Made by a program: the position numbers and the translations under genes
Assembly (NCBI RefSeq): GCF_013839525.1
Contig: NZ_JACDIS010000012.1
Coordinates: 62,001 to 126,000, forward strand
Length of the DNA: 64,000 nt
Source of the DNA: Chthonobacter rhizosphaerae
Lineage (GTDB): Bacteria > Pseudomonadota > Alphaproteobacteria > Rhizobiales > Pleomorphomonadaceae
Reading direction: 5' to 3'
The notes under the pieces: generated by a model
What the model was told of the DNA's origin: nothing
What the model saw: only the letters and a program-made list of their open reading frames with translations
The model's database searches: none
In this document: positions 8,623 through 16,743 of the stretch, piece by piece
Numbering within the stretch: position 1 is the first letter of the stretch
Layout of the letters: the number at the start of each line of letters is the position of its first letter

Positions 8623-9876
8623 ATGGACGCCCACTTCGCGCCGAGTCCCGCGGCGTTCCCCCTGTCCAGGAAACCCGCTCCCGTGACGTCCTCCGCATCC
8701 GACAGCGGCGAAGCCGTCCGCGGCTCGCTCGTCCAGCCGGTCTCCGCCGGTCTTCTCGCCGCCGTCGTGGGCTTCGCGAGTTCCTTCACCATCGTGCTCG
8801 CCGGCTATGCGGCCGTGGGCGCGTCGCCGGCCGAGGCCGCCAGCGGCCTGATGGCCGTCAGCCTCGCCATGGGCCTCTCGGCCGTTCTCAGCCTGCGCAC
8901 CCGCATGCCGATCGCCATCGCCTGGTCCACCCCGGGCGCCGCGCTCCTCGTCGCCACCGGCGCGCCCGCGGGCGGCTTTCCGGTGGCGGTCGGGGCCTTC
9001 CTGGTCACGGCCGCCCTCATCGTCGCCGCCGGCGTGGTGAAGCCTTTCGGCCGGGCGGTCGCCGCCATCCCGATGCCGCTCGCCGGGGCGATGCTTGCCG
9101 GCGTCCTCCTCGATCTCTGCCTCGCCCCCATGCGGGCGGTCGGCGCCATGCCGGCGCTCGCGCTGCCGATCGTGCTCACCTGGGCCCTGGCGCTGCGCTT
9201 CGCCCGGCTCTGGGCGGTGCCGATCGCCACCGTGGTCACGGCGGCGATCATCGTCATGGCCACTCCGCTTCCCGACGGCGCCCTCGCGGACGTCTGGCCG
9301 AAGCCCGTGCTGGTCGCCCCCGTCTTCACCCTCGACGCCGTCATCGGCATCGCGATCCCGCTCTTCATCGTCACCATGGCATCCCAGAACGTGCCGGGTC
9401 TCGCCGTGTTGAGGGCCAACGGCTACCGCCCGGACGTGCCGCCGATCTTCGTCGCCACCGGTCTCGTCAGCGCGATGACGGCGCCGTTCGGCGGCCACAC
9501 GGTCAACCTCGCCGCCATCACCGCCGCCCTCTGCGCCGGCCCGGAGGCGCATCCGGATCCGGCGCGGCGGTGGATCGCCGGCGTGGCGGCCGGCTGCGCC
9601 TACGGGGTCATCGCCGTCCTCGCCCCCGCGGCGGCCGCCTTCATCGCCGCCTCGCCGCCGCTCCTCATCCAGGCCGTGGCCGGTCTCGCCCTCCTCGGCA
9701 GCCTCGCGGGGGCGCTCTCCACCGCGCTCGCCCGCGAGGAGGACCGCGTCCCGGCCATCCTGACCTTCGTGACGACGGCCTCGGGCCTCTCCTTCTTCGG
9801 CATCGGCGCCGCCTTCTGGGGCCTTGTCGCGGGAGGGCTGGTGATGCTGCTCCTCCGCGTCGGCCGCCCCACCTGA
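8623..9876 (+). CDS. benE: BenE-family benzoate/H+ symporter-like permease
   Basis: A 417-residue inner-membrane carrier of the BenE family, with about 12 hydrophobic helices. Family-typical stretches are PVSAGLLAAVVGFASSF near the N-terminus, the SLRTRMPIAIAWSTPGAALL segment, MASQNVPGLAVLRANGY, and FGGHTVNLAAITAA near residue 290. BenE proteins import benzoate with protons. No benzoate-degradation genes are near, so the true substrate could be another aromatic or hydrophobic acid. ATG 8623 is preceded by AGGAAG. It is divergent from the MFS gene, and a hairpin at 9934-9961 follows it. Confidence 0.88.
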   Translation: MDAHFAPSPAAFPLSRKPAPVTSSASDSGEAVRGSLVQPVSAGLLAAVVGFASSFTIVLAGYAAVGASPAEAASGLMAVSLAMGLSAVLSLRTRMPIAIAWSTPGAALLVATGAPAGGFPVAVGAFLVTAALIVAAGVVKPFGRAVAAIPMPLAGAMLAGVLLDLCLAPMRAVGAMPALALPIVLTWALALRFARLWAVPIATVVTAAIIVMATPLPDGALADVWPKPVLVAPVFTLDAVIGIAIPLFIVTMASQNVPGLAVLRANGYRPDVPPIFVATGLVSAMTAPFGGHTVNLAAITAALCAGPEAHPDPARRWIAGVAAGCAYGVIAVLAPAAAAFIAASPPLLIQAVAGLALLGSLAGALSTALAREEDRVPAILTFVTTASGLSFFGIGAAFWGLVAGGLVMLLLRVGRPT

Positions 9877-9933
9877 CGGGGCCGCACGCCCGACAGGATC
9901 GCCCCGTCCCGACGGGATCGCCCTCCACGGAAA

Positions 9934-9961
9934 GCGCCGGAGTGCGTCCGCACCCCGGCGC
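9934..9961. terminator. Hairpin between convergent genes (bidirectional terminator candidate)
   Basis: The arms GCGCCGGAGTGCG and CGCACCCCGGCGC pair over 12 positions with one A-C mismatch. It lies 58 bases after the benE-like stop and 27 bases after the stop of the minus-strand Gly-rich gene, so it could serve both. There is no clear T-run. Confidence 0.5.
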
Positions 9962-9987
9962 CGTCCGCCCCGCTGTCCGCCCCGTCG

Positions 9988-10650
9988 TCAGCCGCCGCTT
10001 CGCCCGTTGGACGGGCCGTCGCCGCCGCCGAGGGTCGCGTCCACGCCGTCGGAGCCGATGCTGACCCCGCCCAGCGAGCCGAGACCCACGTTGATCCCGC
10101 CGTCGTTGCCGCTGCCGCGGCCAGACCCGGCGAGGTCCACGTTGACGCCGCCGGTGTTGCCCGTGGCGGCGCCGTCGCCGAGGCCCACGTTCACGCCGCC
10201 GGTGTTGCCGGCCGCCGCCGCGTCGCCCAGCCCGGCGTTGATCCCGCCGCCGTTGCCGGCCGCCGCCGCGTCGCCGACGCCCACGTTGACGCCGCTGGAG
10301 CCGGCGGCGGCCCCATCGCCGGCGCCGATGGCGATCTCGGTTCCGCCGCCGGCGCTCACGCCGAGGCCGCCGGTTCCACCGATTTCGCCGACGGTGCTAC
10401 CGCCGTTGGCGGCGGGCCGGCCACCGGGTGCCGGCGCCGCCGGGGCGACCGCCGCGCCGGCCGTGGCCGTGCCGGACTGGTCGACCGAAACCGCCGTCAC
10501 CGGTCCGCAGCCGGTGGCGGCCAGCTGGGCCAGTTCCGTCGACGTCAGCTGCCCGGCAGTCATGGAACACAGCCCACGCCCATCCGCCTCGGCGGCGGTG
10601 CATGTGAGGGGCAGCACCAGGGCCGCCAGAGCGATCATGTCTTTCCTCAT
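9988..10650 (-). CDS. Secreted Gly/Ala/Asn-rich repeat protein of unknown function
   Basis: A 220-residue protein I cannot assign. It begins with a signal peptide (MRKDMIALAALVLPL, probable cleavage after AAEA). A short Cys-containing region follows (CSMTAGQLTSTELAQLAATGC), which could form one disulfide. The rest is low complexity: from about residue 115, five units of roughly 16-18 residues repeat a [SG]GVNVG[LV]GDAAAAGN pattern. Such Gly/Asn repeats often form stacked beta turns in surface or envelope proteins. AAGGAGG lies at ideal distance before the ATG. A stress-type promoter (GAAAC-N17-CGTT) is possible at 10683-10708. Confidence 0.75.
   Translation of the reverse strand: MRKDMIALAALVLPLTCTAAEADGRGLCSMTAGQLTSTELAQLAATGCGPVTAVSVDQSGTATAGAAVAPAAPAPGGRPAANGGSTVGEIGGTGGLGVSAGGGTEIAIGAGDGAAAGSSGVNVGVGDAAAAGNGGGINAGLGDAAAAGNTGGVNVGLGDGAATGNTGGVNVDLAGSGRGSGNDGGINVGLGSLGGVSIGSDGVDATLGGGDGPSNGRSGG
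10025..10330 (-). repeat. Tandem coding repeats in the Gly-rich protein
   Basis: About five degenerate units of roughly 48-54 bases encode the GGVNVGLGDAAAAGN-type motif. Units share GCCGGTGTTGCC and GCCCACGTTGA blocks when read on the plus strand. The third and fourth units are nearly identical at DNA level, suggesting recent duplication by slippage or recombination. Confidence 0.6.
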
Positions 10651-10796
10651 GAGTGGCCTCCTTCTCAGGTCCGCGGACCGTCAACGGACGCCTCGTCACA
10701 TGGGTTTCGCGCAAAGGTTGCTGTGGTTACCCGCCGGTTAAGCGATCTGGACCCATTTTCAGCGGTTTTGGCTTTCGATGCCGGATGCCGAAACGA

Positions 10797-10830
10797 CACT
10801 GGCGCCGCCTCGGCCGAGGCGGCGCCAGTG
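10797..10830. terminator. Perfect 34-base palindrome (csbD terminator candidate)
   Basis: The half-site CACTGGCGCCGCCTCGG is followed immediately by its exact reverse complement. It lies 63 bases past the csbD stop on the minus strand. Transcribed in that direction, the hairpin is followed by TCGTTTCGG, so it is a plausible intrinsic terminator with a poor T-run. It also separates csbD from the Gly-rich gene. Confidence 0.6.
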
Positions 10831-10893
10831 CGTCCGTTCGCTTGAGGTTCAGCTTGCGCCGGACCGGTCGCGCGGTCGTCGTGCGGTCCCGGA

Positions 10894-11085
10894 TCAGATG
10901 CGGTCGACCGTCCGCTTGACCGCGTCCTTGGCCTTGCCGACGGTCTGGCGGGCCTCGCCGCGCCGCTCGTCCTGCACGCCTTCCGCGTGAAGGTTCGGAT
11001 CGCCGGTCACCTCGGCGATGCCCTGCTTGATGTTGCCCTTGGCCTCTTCGGCCATGCCCTTCATCTTGTCGCCGGTGCTGCCCAT
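10894..11085 (-). CDS. csbD: CsbD family stress protein
   Basis: A 63-residue hydrophilic, charged protein matching the CsbD family by length and by the motif DKMKGMAEEAKGNIKQGIAE, VTGDPNLHAEG, then RRGEARQTVGKAKD. The biochemical role of CsbD is not established; the family is repeatedly induced by general stress. GGGGAG precedes the ATG. Upstream, GGAAC-N17-CGTT at 11135-11160 on the minus strand matches the alphaproteobacterial EcfG promoter and supports general-stress control. It is divergent from putA. Confidence 0.92.
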   Translation of the reverse strand: MGSTGDKMKGMAEEAKGNIKQGIAEVTGDPNLHAEGVQDERRGEARQTVGKAKDAVKRTVDRI

Positions 11086-11134
11086 GGGAGTCTCCCCTTG
11101 TCAGTTCTCAGGATCGGCCCTGAGTCCCCTGAAC

Positions 11135-11160
11135 AACGAGTCCCGCCCCGAGCGGGTTCC
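11135..11160 (-). promoter_or_regulatory. EcfG (general stress sigma factor) promoter for csbD
   Basis: On the minus strand GGAAC (11160-11156) is separated by exactly 17 bases from CGTT (11138-11135). This matches the published EcfG consensus of alphaproteobacteria, GGAAC-N16/17-CGTT. Transcription would start about 40-45 bases before the csbD start codon. The match to a stress gene makes chance coincidence unlikely. Confidence 0.75.
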
Positions 11161-11214
11161 GCTCCGGTCCTGCTCGCGCATCGGATGCACGGTCGTCGAT
11201 CGCGGGTTCTCCGC

Positions 11215-11248
11215 AAGGTGCAACCACTCTGAAACCGGGTTGCACCTT
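11215..11248. promoter_or_regulatory. PutA autoregulatory operator: inverted GTTGCA sites
   Basis: The arms AAGGTGCAACC (11215-11225) and GGTTGCACCTT (11238-11248) form a perfect 11-base inverted repeat with a 12-base spacer. Each arm contains GTTGCA, the core sequence bound by the ribbon-helix-helix domain of E. coli PutA. The encoded PutA has that domain at its N-terminus. The right arm overlaps the likely -35 box of putA, so binding would block transcription. Confidence 0.75.
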
Positions 11249-11268
11249 GGGGGTTTTTCAGCGATAAA
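11240..11268 (+). promoter_or_regulatory. Candidate sigma-70-type promoter of putA
   Basis: TTGCAC (11240-11245), a 17-base spacer and GATAAA (11263-11268) form a plausible -35/-10 pair about 38 bases before the putA start. The -35 lies inside the right arm of the GTTGCA inverted repeat, consistent with autorepression. Confidence 0.55.
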
Positions 11269-11305
11269 CCTGCGATCCGGACTTCCACCCTTCCGAGGTG
11301 ATCCC

Positions 11306-14300
11306 ATGGCCGCCACCACCATCGGCGTCAAAGTGAACGACGATCTCCGCGCGCGATTGAAGCTTGCCGCCGACCGGATCGGCCGCTCGCCGCACTGGCT
11401 CGTCAAGCACGCGCTCCTCTCCGTCCTGGAGCGGATCGAGCGCGGCGAGACCGTCGCCTTCGAGGCCGACGACGCCGCCCCGGTGGACTTGGTGGAGAAC
11501 GGCGAGGCCGACCCGTCCCACCCGCGGCCGTTCCTGGAGTTCGCCCAGGGCGTCCAGCCGCAGAGCGTCCTCCGCGCCAAGATCACCGCCGCCTACCGCC
11601 GGCCGGAGACCGAGTGCCTGCCGCTTCTCCTGTCCGAGGCGACCCTGCCGCCGGCGGTGGTGGAGCGCGCCCGCGCGCTCGCCCGCGATCTCGTCACGGC
11701 GCTCCGCGACAAGAAGCGGAACGGCGGCTCGGCGGTCGAAGGCCTCATCCAGGAATATTCCCTGTCGAGCCAGGAGGGCGTCGCCCTCATGTGCCTCGCC
11801 GAAGCGCTCCTGCGCATTCCCGACCGGCCGACCCGGGACGCGCTCATCCGCGACAAGATCGCAAACGGCGACTGGCACGCCCACGTGGGCCATAGCCCGT
11901 CCCTGTTCGTGAACGCCGCCACCTGGGGCCTCGTGGTCACCGGCAAGCTCACCGCCACGTCCAGCGAGCAGGGCCTCTCGTCCGCGCTCACCCGCCTCAT
12001 CGGCCGCTCCGGCGAGCCGGTCATCCGCAAGGGCGTCGACATCGCCATGCGGATGATGGGCGAGCAGTTCGTCACCGGGCAGACCATCGGCGAGGCGCTC
12101 GCCAACAGCCGCCGCATGGAGGCCAAGGGCTTCCGTTATTCCTACGACATGCTCGGCGAGGCGGCGACCACCGCCGAGGACGCCGCCCGCTACTATCGCG
12201 ACTACGAGCAGGCCATCCACGCCATCGGCAAGGCCGCCGGCCGGCGCGGCATCTACGAGGGTCCGGGCATCTCGGTGAAGCTGTCCGCGCTCCACCCCCG
12301 CTATTCGCGCGCCCAGAGCGAGCGCGTCATGGGCGAGCTCCTGCCCCGGCTGAAGAGCCTCGCGGTCCTCGCCCGCTCCTACGACATCGGCCTCAACATC
12401 GACGCCGAAGAGGCCGATCGCCTGGAGATCTCCCTCGATCTCCTGGAGGCGCTCTGCTTCGATCCGGACCTGAAGGGCTGGAACGGCATCGGCTTCGTCG
12501 TCCAGGCCTACCAGAAGCGCTGCCCGTTCGTGATCGACTTCGTGGTCGACCTCGCCCGCCGCTCCGGCCACCGGCTGATGATCCGCCTCGTCAAGGGCGC
12601 CTACTGGGACAGCGAGATCAAGCGCGCCCAGGTGGAGGGCCTGGAGGGCTTCCCGGTGTTCACCCGCAAGGTGCACACGGACGTGTCCTATCTGGCCTCA
12701 GCCCGCAAGCTCCTGGCCGCCCCCGACGCGGTGTTCCCGCAGTTCGCCACCCACAACGCCCAGACGCTCGCCACCATCATGGCGATGGCCGGCGAGAACT
12801 TCTACGCCGGCCAGTACGAGTTCCAGTGCCTCCACGGCATGGGCGAGCCGCTCTACGAGGAGGTGGTCGGCAAGGACAAGCTGAACCGCCCCTGCCGCAT
12901 CTACGCCCCCGTCGGCACCCACGAGACCCTGCTCGCCTACCTGGTCCGCCGTCTCCTGGAGAACGGCGCCAACACGTCCTTCGTCAACCGCATCGCCGAC
13001 GAAACCGTGCCGATCGACGACCTCATCAAGGATCCGGTCGCCGAGGCGAAGGCCATCCAGCCGGTCGGCGCCAGGCACCCGAAGATCGCCCACCCGCGCG
13101 AGATCTTCGGCGACGTGCGGCCGAACTCCCTCGGCCTCGACCTTTCGAACGAGCAGCGCCTCGCGTCCCTCTCCGCCGCGCTCCTCACCAGCGCCGACAT
13201 GGCCTGGACGGCCGCCCCGATGATCGGCGACCGGATCGTGGACGGCGACGCGCAGGCCGTCCGCAACCCCGCCGACAATCGCGACGTGGTCGGCCGCGTG
13301 GTGCTCGCCACCCCGGCCGACGTGGACGCCGCCTTCGCCGAGGCCCTCGCCGCCGCGCCCATCTGGGCCGCCACGCCGCCGGCGGAGCGGGCCGATGCGC
13401 TCGCCCGCGCGGCGGACCTCATGGAGGCCCGCATGCCGACCCTCATCGGCATCGTCGTCCGGGAGGCCGGCAAGTCGATCCCGAACGCCGTCGCGGAGGT
13501 TCGCGAGGCGGTGGACTTCCTGCGCTACTACGGCGCCGAGGTCCGGGCGGGCTTCGCGGCCGACACCCACCGCCCGCTCGGGCCGGTGGTCTGCATCAGC
13601 CCGTGGAACTTCCCGCTCGCCATCTTCACCGGCCAGGTCGCCGCGGCCCTCGCCGCCGGCAACCCGGTGCTCGCCAAGCCCGCCGAGGAGACGCCGCTCA
13701 TCGCCGCCGAGGCGATCCGCATCCTGCGCGAGGCCGGCGTGCCCGGCGGCGCGGTCCAGCTCCTCACCGGCGCCGGCGACGTGGGCGCCGCCCTGGTGGC
13801 CGACCGGCGGGTGCGCGGCGTCATGTTCACGGGCTCCACCGAGGTCGCCCGCCTCATCCAGAAGACCCTCGCCGACCGGCTGACCCCGGACGGCCACCCG
13901 ATCCCGCTCATCGCCGAGACCGGCGGCCAGAACGCCCTCGTGGTGGATAGCTCCGCCCTCGCCGAGCAGGTGGTCGGCGACGTGATCGCGTCCGCCTACG
14001 ACAGCGCCGGCCAGCGCTGCTCGGCGCTCCGCGTCCTCTGCCTCCAGGAGGACGTGGCCGACCGGGTGCTCGCCATGCTGCGCGGCGCCCTGCGCGAGCT
14101 CTCCGTCGGCAACCCGGACCGGCTCTCCACCGACGTCGGCCCGGTGATCACCGCCGAGGCCCGCGACGGCATCCTCGCCCACGTCGCCGCCATGCGGCAG
14201 AAGGGTTTCGCCGTCGAGGAGCTTCCGCTGCCGCCGGCCACCCGCCACGGCACCTTCGTGCCCCCGACCCTGATCGAGATCCGCTCCGTCGCCGATCTCG

Positions 14301-15199
14301 GCCGCGAGGTGTTCGGCCCGGTGCTCCACGTGCTCCGCTACCGGCGCGACGACCTGGACGCCCTCATCGACCAGATCAACGCCACCGGCTACGGCCTCAC
14401 CTTCGGCCTCCACACGCGGCTCGACGAAACCATCGCGCGCGTCGTCCGCCGGGCGGGCGCCGGCAACGTCTACGTCAACCGCAACGTCATCGGGGCGGTC
14501 GTCGGCGTGCAGCCCTTCGGCGGCCATGGCCTGTCGGGCACGGGCCCGAAGGCGGGCGGCCCGCTCTACCTCGGCCGGCTCGTCGCCCGCCGCCCGGCCG
14601 CCCGGCCCGTCGACGCGAAGGCCGACGCCGCCCTCGTCGCCCCCGCCGAGGCCTTCCGCGACTGGCTCTCCCGGTCCGGCCGGCCGGCCGTCGCCGACCG
14701 CGTCGCCGGCTACATCGCCCGCACCGCCGTCGGCGCGGCGGAGGACCTGCCCGGCCCGGTGGGCGAGCGCAACGTCTACGCCCTGAAGCCGCGCGGCCCG
14801 GTGTTCGCCGACGCCCGCACGGAAGCCGGCGCGCTCATCCAGATCGGCGCGGCCCTCGCGGCCGGCGATCCGGTGCTGATCGCCCCGGACAGCCCGGCCG
14901 CGTCCCTCCTGGAGGACCTGCCGCGCCCGGTCGCCGACCGCATCCGCGTCGCCGCGGACGCCCTCGACCGCCCGGACCTCGCGGCCGTCCTGTTCGAGGG
15001 CGACGCCGACGCGCTCCAGGCCCTCGCCGCCCGGGTCGCCGCCCGCGAAGGGGCCATCGTCCCCGTCCAGGGCGCATCCCCCCACGCCCTCGCCGACGGC
15101 ACCGACGACTGGGACCTGGACCTCCTCGTCAGCGAGGTCTCCATCAGCACCAACACCGCCGCCGCCGGCGGCAACGCCAGCCTCATGACCATCGGCTGA
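11306..15199 (+). CDS. putA: Trifunctional proline utilisation protein PutA
   Basis: A 1297-residue protein that oxidises proline to glutamate in two steps and represses its own gene. Residues 1-45 are a ribbon-helix-helix DNA-binding domain (TTIGVKVNDDLRARLKLAADRIGRS). A proline dehydrogenase barrel follows (KLSALHPRYSRAQ, YDIGLNIDAEEADRLEISLDL, FNFYAGQYEFQCLHGMGE-like segment). The P5C dehydrogenase domain has the catalytic Cys near residue 905 (AGQRCSAL) and Glu near 871 (AETGGQN). The C-terminal about 200 residues form the extra domain of long PutAs. ATG 11306 is preceded by GAGGTGATCCC. The length matches trifunctional PutAs, and inverted GTTGCA sites upstream support autoregulation. Confidence 0.97.
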   Translation: MAATTIGVKVNDDLRARLKLAADRIGRSPHWLVKHALLSVLERIERGETVAFEADDAAPVDLVENGEADPSHPRPFLEFAQGVQPQSVLRAKITAAYRRPETECLPLLLSEATLPPAVVERARALARDLVTALRDKKRNGGSAVEGLIQEYSLSSQEGVALMCLAEALLRIPDRPTRDALIRDKIANGDWHAHVGHSPSLFVNAATWGLVVTGKLTATSSEQGLSSALTRLIGRSGEPVIRKGVDIAMRMMGEQFVTGQTIGEALANSRRMEAKGFRYSYDMLGEAATTAEDAARYYRDYEQAIHAIGKAAGRRGIYEGPGISVKLSALHPRYSRAQSERVMGELLPRLKSLAVLARSYDIGLNIDAEEADRLEISLDLLEALCFDPDLKGWNGIGFVVQAYQKRCPFVIDFVVDLARRSGHRLMIRLVKGAYWDSEIKRAQVEGLEGFPVFTRKVHTDVSYLASARKLLAAPDAVFPQFATHNAQTLATIMAMAGENFYAGQYEFQCLHGMGEPLYEEVVGKDKLNRPCRIYAPVGTHETLLAYLVRRLLENGANTSFVNRIADETVPIDDLIKDPVAEAKAIQPVGARHPKIAHPREIFGDVRPNSLGLDLSNEQRLASLSAALLTSADMAWTAAPMIGDRIVDGDAQAVRNPADNRDVVGRVVLATPADVDAAFAEALAAAPIWAATPPAERADALARAADLMEARMPTLIGIVVREAGKSIPNAVAEVREAVDFLRYYGAEVRAGFAADTHRPLGPVVCISPWNFPLAIFTGQVAAALAAGNPVLAKPAEETPLIAAEAIRILREAGVPGGAVQLLTGAGDVGAALVADRRVRGVMFTGSTEVARLIQKTLADRLTPDGHPIPLIAETGGQNALVVDSSALAEQVVGDVIASAYDSAGQRCSALRVLCLQEDVADRVLAMLRGALRELSVGNPDRLSTDVGPVITAEARDGILAHVAAMRQKGFAVEELPLPPATRHGTFVPPTLIEIRSVADLGREVFGPVLHVLRYRRDDLDALIDQINATGYGLTFGLHTRLDETIARVVRRAGAGNVYVNRNVIGAVVGVQPFGGHGLSGTGPKAGGPLYLGRLVARRPAARPVDAKADAALVAPAEAFRDWLSRSGRPAVADRVAGYIARTAVGAAEDLPGPVGERNVYALKPRGPVFADARTEAGALIQIGAALAAGDPVLIAPDSPAASLLEDLPRPVADRIRVAADALDRPDLAAVLFEGDADALQALAARVAAREGAIVPVQGASPHALADGTDDWDLDLLVSEVSISTNTAAAGGNASLMTIG

Positions 15200-15225
15200 A
15201 CCCGCTCACCCGACCCTTTGCCGTG

Positions 15226-15248
15226 ACGGTCCGGACCATCCGGACCGT
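15226..15248 (+). terminator. Hairpin after putA
   Basis: The perfect arms ACGGTCCGGA and TCCGGACCGT with a three-base loop lie 27 bases past the putA stop. There is no T-run, so it may be a Rho-linked or mRNA-protecting hairpin. Its GGTCC/GGACC arms resemble the dispersed GGTCCGC repeat. Confidence 0.5.
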
Positions 15249-15293
15249 CCACGCCTCGTCCCCGTGCCGCACCTCGTAGCCGCCCGCAGCAAG

Positions 15294-15322
15294 GCGTGGG
15301 CGGTCTTTCGCGGACCATCACG
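15294..15322 (-). repeat. GGTCCGC-type hairpin repeat, copy D (inverted)
   Basis: On the minus strand it reads CGTGATGGTCCGCGAAAG followed by ACCGCCCACGC, matching the consensus at both ends. The second arm has lost part of GCGGACC, so the hairpin is degenerate. Confidence 0.55.
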
Positions 15323-15561
15323 ACCGAGCGTGGAAGGGAGGCCAACGCATCGTGATCTCCCACCCGAACCTCCAACGCGCCCTCTCCCCCCTTGAGGGGG
15401 AGAGTTGGAGAGAGGGGTGAACCTCCGCCGCCAGCCCGGAAAAGCCCCACCCTTCATTCCCCCTCCCGCAATCGTGACCATCACGTGATCACTGCATGCA
15501 ACTCTTCGTCCGTAAGCTGTCCGGCGCGCGTGGGGGCGCACTGACGGAATACGGAGACCGC

Positions 15562-16563
15562 ATGTCCGCCGAGACCTATACGCTCGACCGCCGCAATCTC
15601 ATGGTTGGCGCCTTGTCCTCGATCACGCTCGCCTCCGGAGGGCTCATGGCATCCGCCCCATCCGCGTCCGCCCAGTCCGCCGCCGACGCGCCCGAGATGC
15701 TCGGCCCGAGGAAGCCGGGCATCTATCGCTTCACCCTCGGTTCCTTCGAGGTGACGCCGCTTCTTGACGGCCAGCGCCCGGGCGACGGCCCGCATCCAAT
15801 CTTCGGCGCGAACCAGAGCCAGGAAGCCGTCGGCGAGCTCCTGCGCGCCAACTTCCTGCCCGAGACGCGTTTCGTGAACTCCTTCACGCCCGTGCTCGTG
15901 AACACCGGCGGCGACCTCGTGCTCTTCGACACCGGGTTCGGCGCCGGCGCGCCGGAAGGGCTCGGCCAGCTGGCGGACCGTATCGCGGAGGCCGGCTACA
16001 GCGCCGACCAGGTCACCGTCGTGGTGCTCACCCACCTGCACGGCGATCATATCGGCGGCCTGATGGGGCCGAACGGTCCCACCTTCGCCAACGCCCGCTA
16101 CGTCACCGGCGCCCGGGAATATGACTTCTGGACCAAGACCGCGCCCGGCACCCAGGCGGCCGAATCCGCCAAGGCGGTTGAGGCCAAGGTGGTCCCGCTC
16201 GCCGAGAAGATGACCTTCCTGGAGGACGGCGGCTCCGTGGTGTCCGGCATCACCGCCGAGGCCGCCTTCGGCCACACGCCCGGCCACATGGTCTACCAGC
16301 TGGAGAGCGGCGGCCGGCGCCTGATGCTGACCGCCGACACCGCCAACCACTATGTGGTCTCGCTCCAGCGCCCCGACTGGGAGGTCCGGTTCGACGCCGA
16401 CAAGGCCGCGGCCGCCGCCACCCGCAAGGCGGTGTTCGGCCAGATCGCGGCCGACCGCATCCCCTTCATCGGCTACCACATGCCCTTCCCGGCGGTCGGT
16501 TACGTGGAGCCCATGGGCGAGGGCTTCCGCTACGTTCCGGCCACCTACCAGCTCGATCTCTGA
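15562..16563 (+). CDS. Tat-exported metallo-beta-lactamase-fold hydrolase
   Basis: A 333-residue MBL-fold enzyme with a twin-arginine-type leader: DRRNLMVGAL, a hydrophobic stretch, then ASAPSASAQS as probable cleavage region. The metal-binding signature is LTHLHGDHIGG (HxHxDH), with a later His in FGHTPGHMVY, an Asp in LTADTANH, and a C-terminal His in IGYHMPFP. Such periplasmic MBL proteins hydrolyse lactones, esters or other small substrates; the substrate here is unknown. ATG 15562 is preceded by GGAG and starts the leader; upstream in-frame starts would spoil the signal peptide. A stable hairpin follows the gene. Confidence 0.88.
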   Translation: MSAETYTLDRRNLMVGALSSITLASGGLMASAPSASAQSAADAPEMLGPRKPGIYRFTLGSFEVTPLLDGQRPGDGPHPIFGANQSQEAVGELLRANFLPETRFVNSFTPVLVNTGGDLVLFDTGFGAGAPEGLGQLADRIAEAGYSADQVTVVVLTHLHGDHIGGLMGPNGPTFANARYVTGAREYDFWTKTAPGTQAAESAKAVEAKVVPLAEKMTFLEDGGSVVSGITAEAAFGHTPGHMVYQLESGGRRLMLTADTANHYVVSLQRPDWEVRFDADKAAAAATRKAVFGQIAADRIPFIGYHMPFPAVGYVEPMGEGFRYVPATYQLDL

Positions 16564-16573
16564 CGAGCCGGCG

Positions 16574-16608
16574 GGCGCGAGCCTCTCCCCGAGGGGGCGG
16601 CTCGCGCC
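16574..16608 (+). terminator. Hairpin after the MBL-fold gene
   Basis: Perfect 10-base arms GGCGCGAGCC and GGCTCGCGCC enclose a 15-base loop that itself can pair (CTCCCC/GGGGG). It begins 10 bases past the stop codon and is followed by GCGTTCGTTAAG, a weak T-containing tail. Confidence 0.6.
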
Positions 16609-16743
16609 AGCGTTCGTTAAGAACACCTCAAGACAGCCGCTCGAACTCGTCTCGATTGCGAACCCGCCGTCGAACCGATCCTGAAGACGCAGGCGCTACA
16701 CCGTCAGTATTCGTGCTTTGCATGTGACGGGGGCCTGCCTTTC

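Larger units (their letters stand above)
15200..15561. other. Non-coding gap between putA and the MBL-fold gene
   Basis: No gene is visible in these 362 bases. The gap contains the hairpin after putA, an inverted copy of the GGTCCGC repeat, and at about 15380-15418 a CTCCCCCCTTGAGGGGGAG palindrome followed by GTTGGAGAGAGGGGTGA, a common intergenic repeat type. The promoter of the following gene is presumably in the last 80 bases, but I see no clear -35/-10 pair. Confidence 0.6.

Noticed and set aside
9988-10650. Gly-rich protein as a PE-PGRS or RTX toxin relative
   Set aside because: The repeats lack the GGxGxDxUx calcium-binding pattern and there is no PE domain. Only low-complexity similarity remains.
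12698-15085. 795-codon minus-strand frame opposite putA
   Set aside because: High GC content suppresses stop codons in the antisense frame. The product is rich in Gly, Asp, Arg and His with no domains, while putA in this region has full catalytic motifs.
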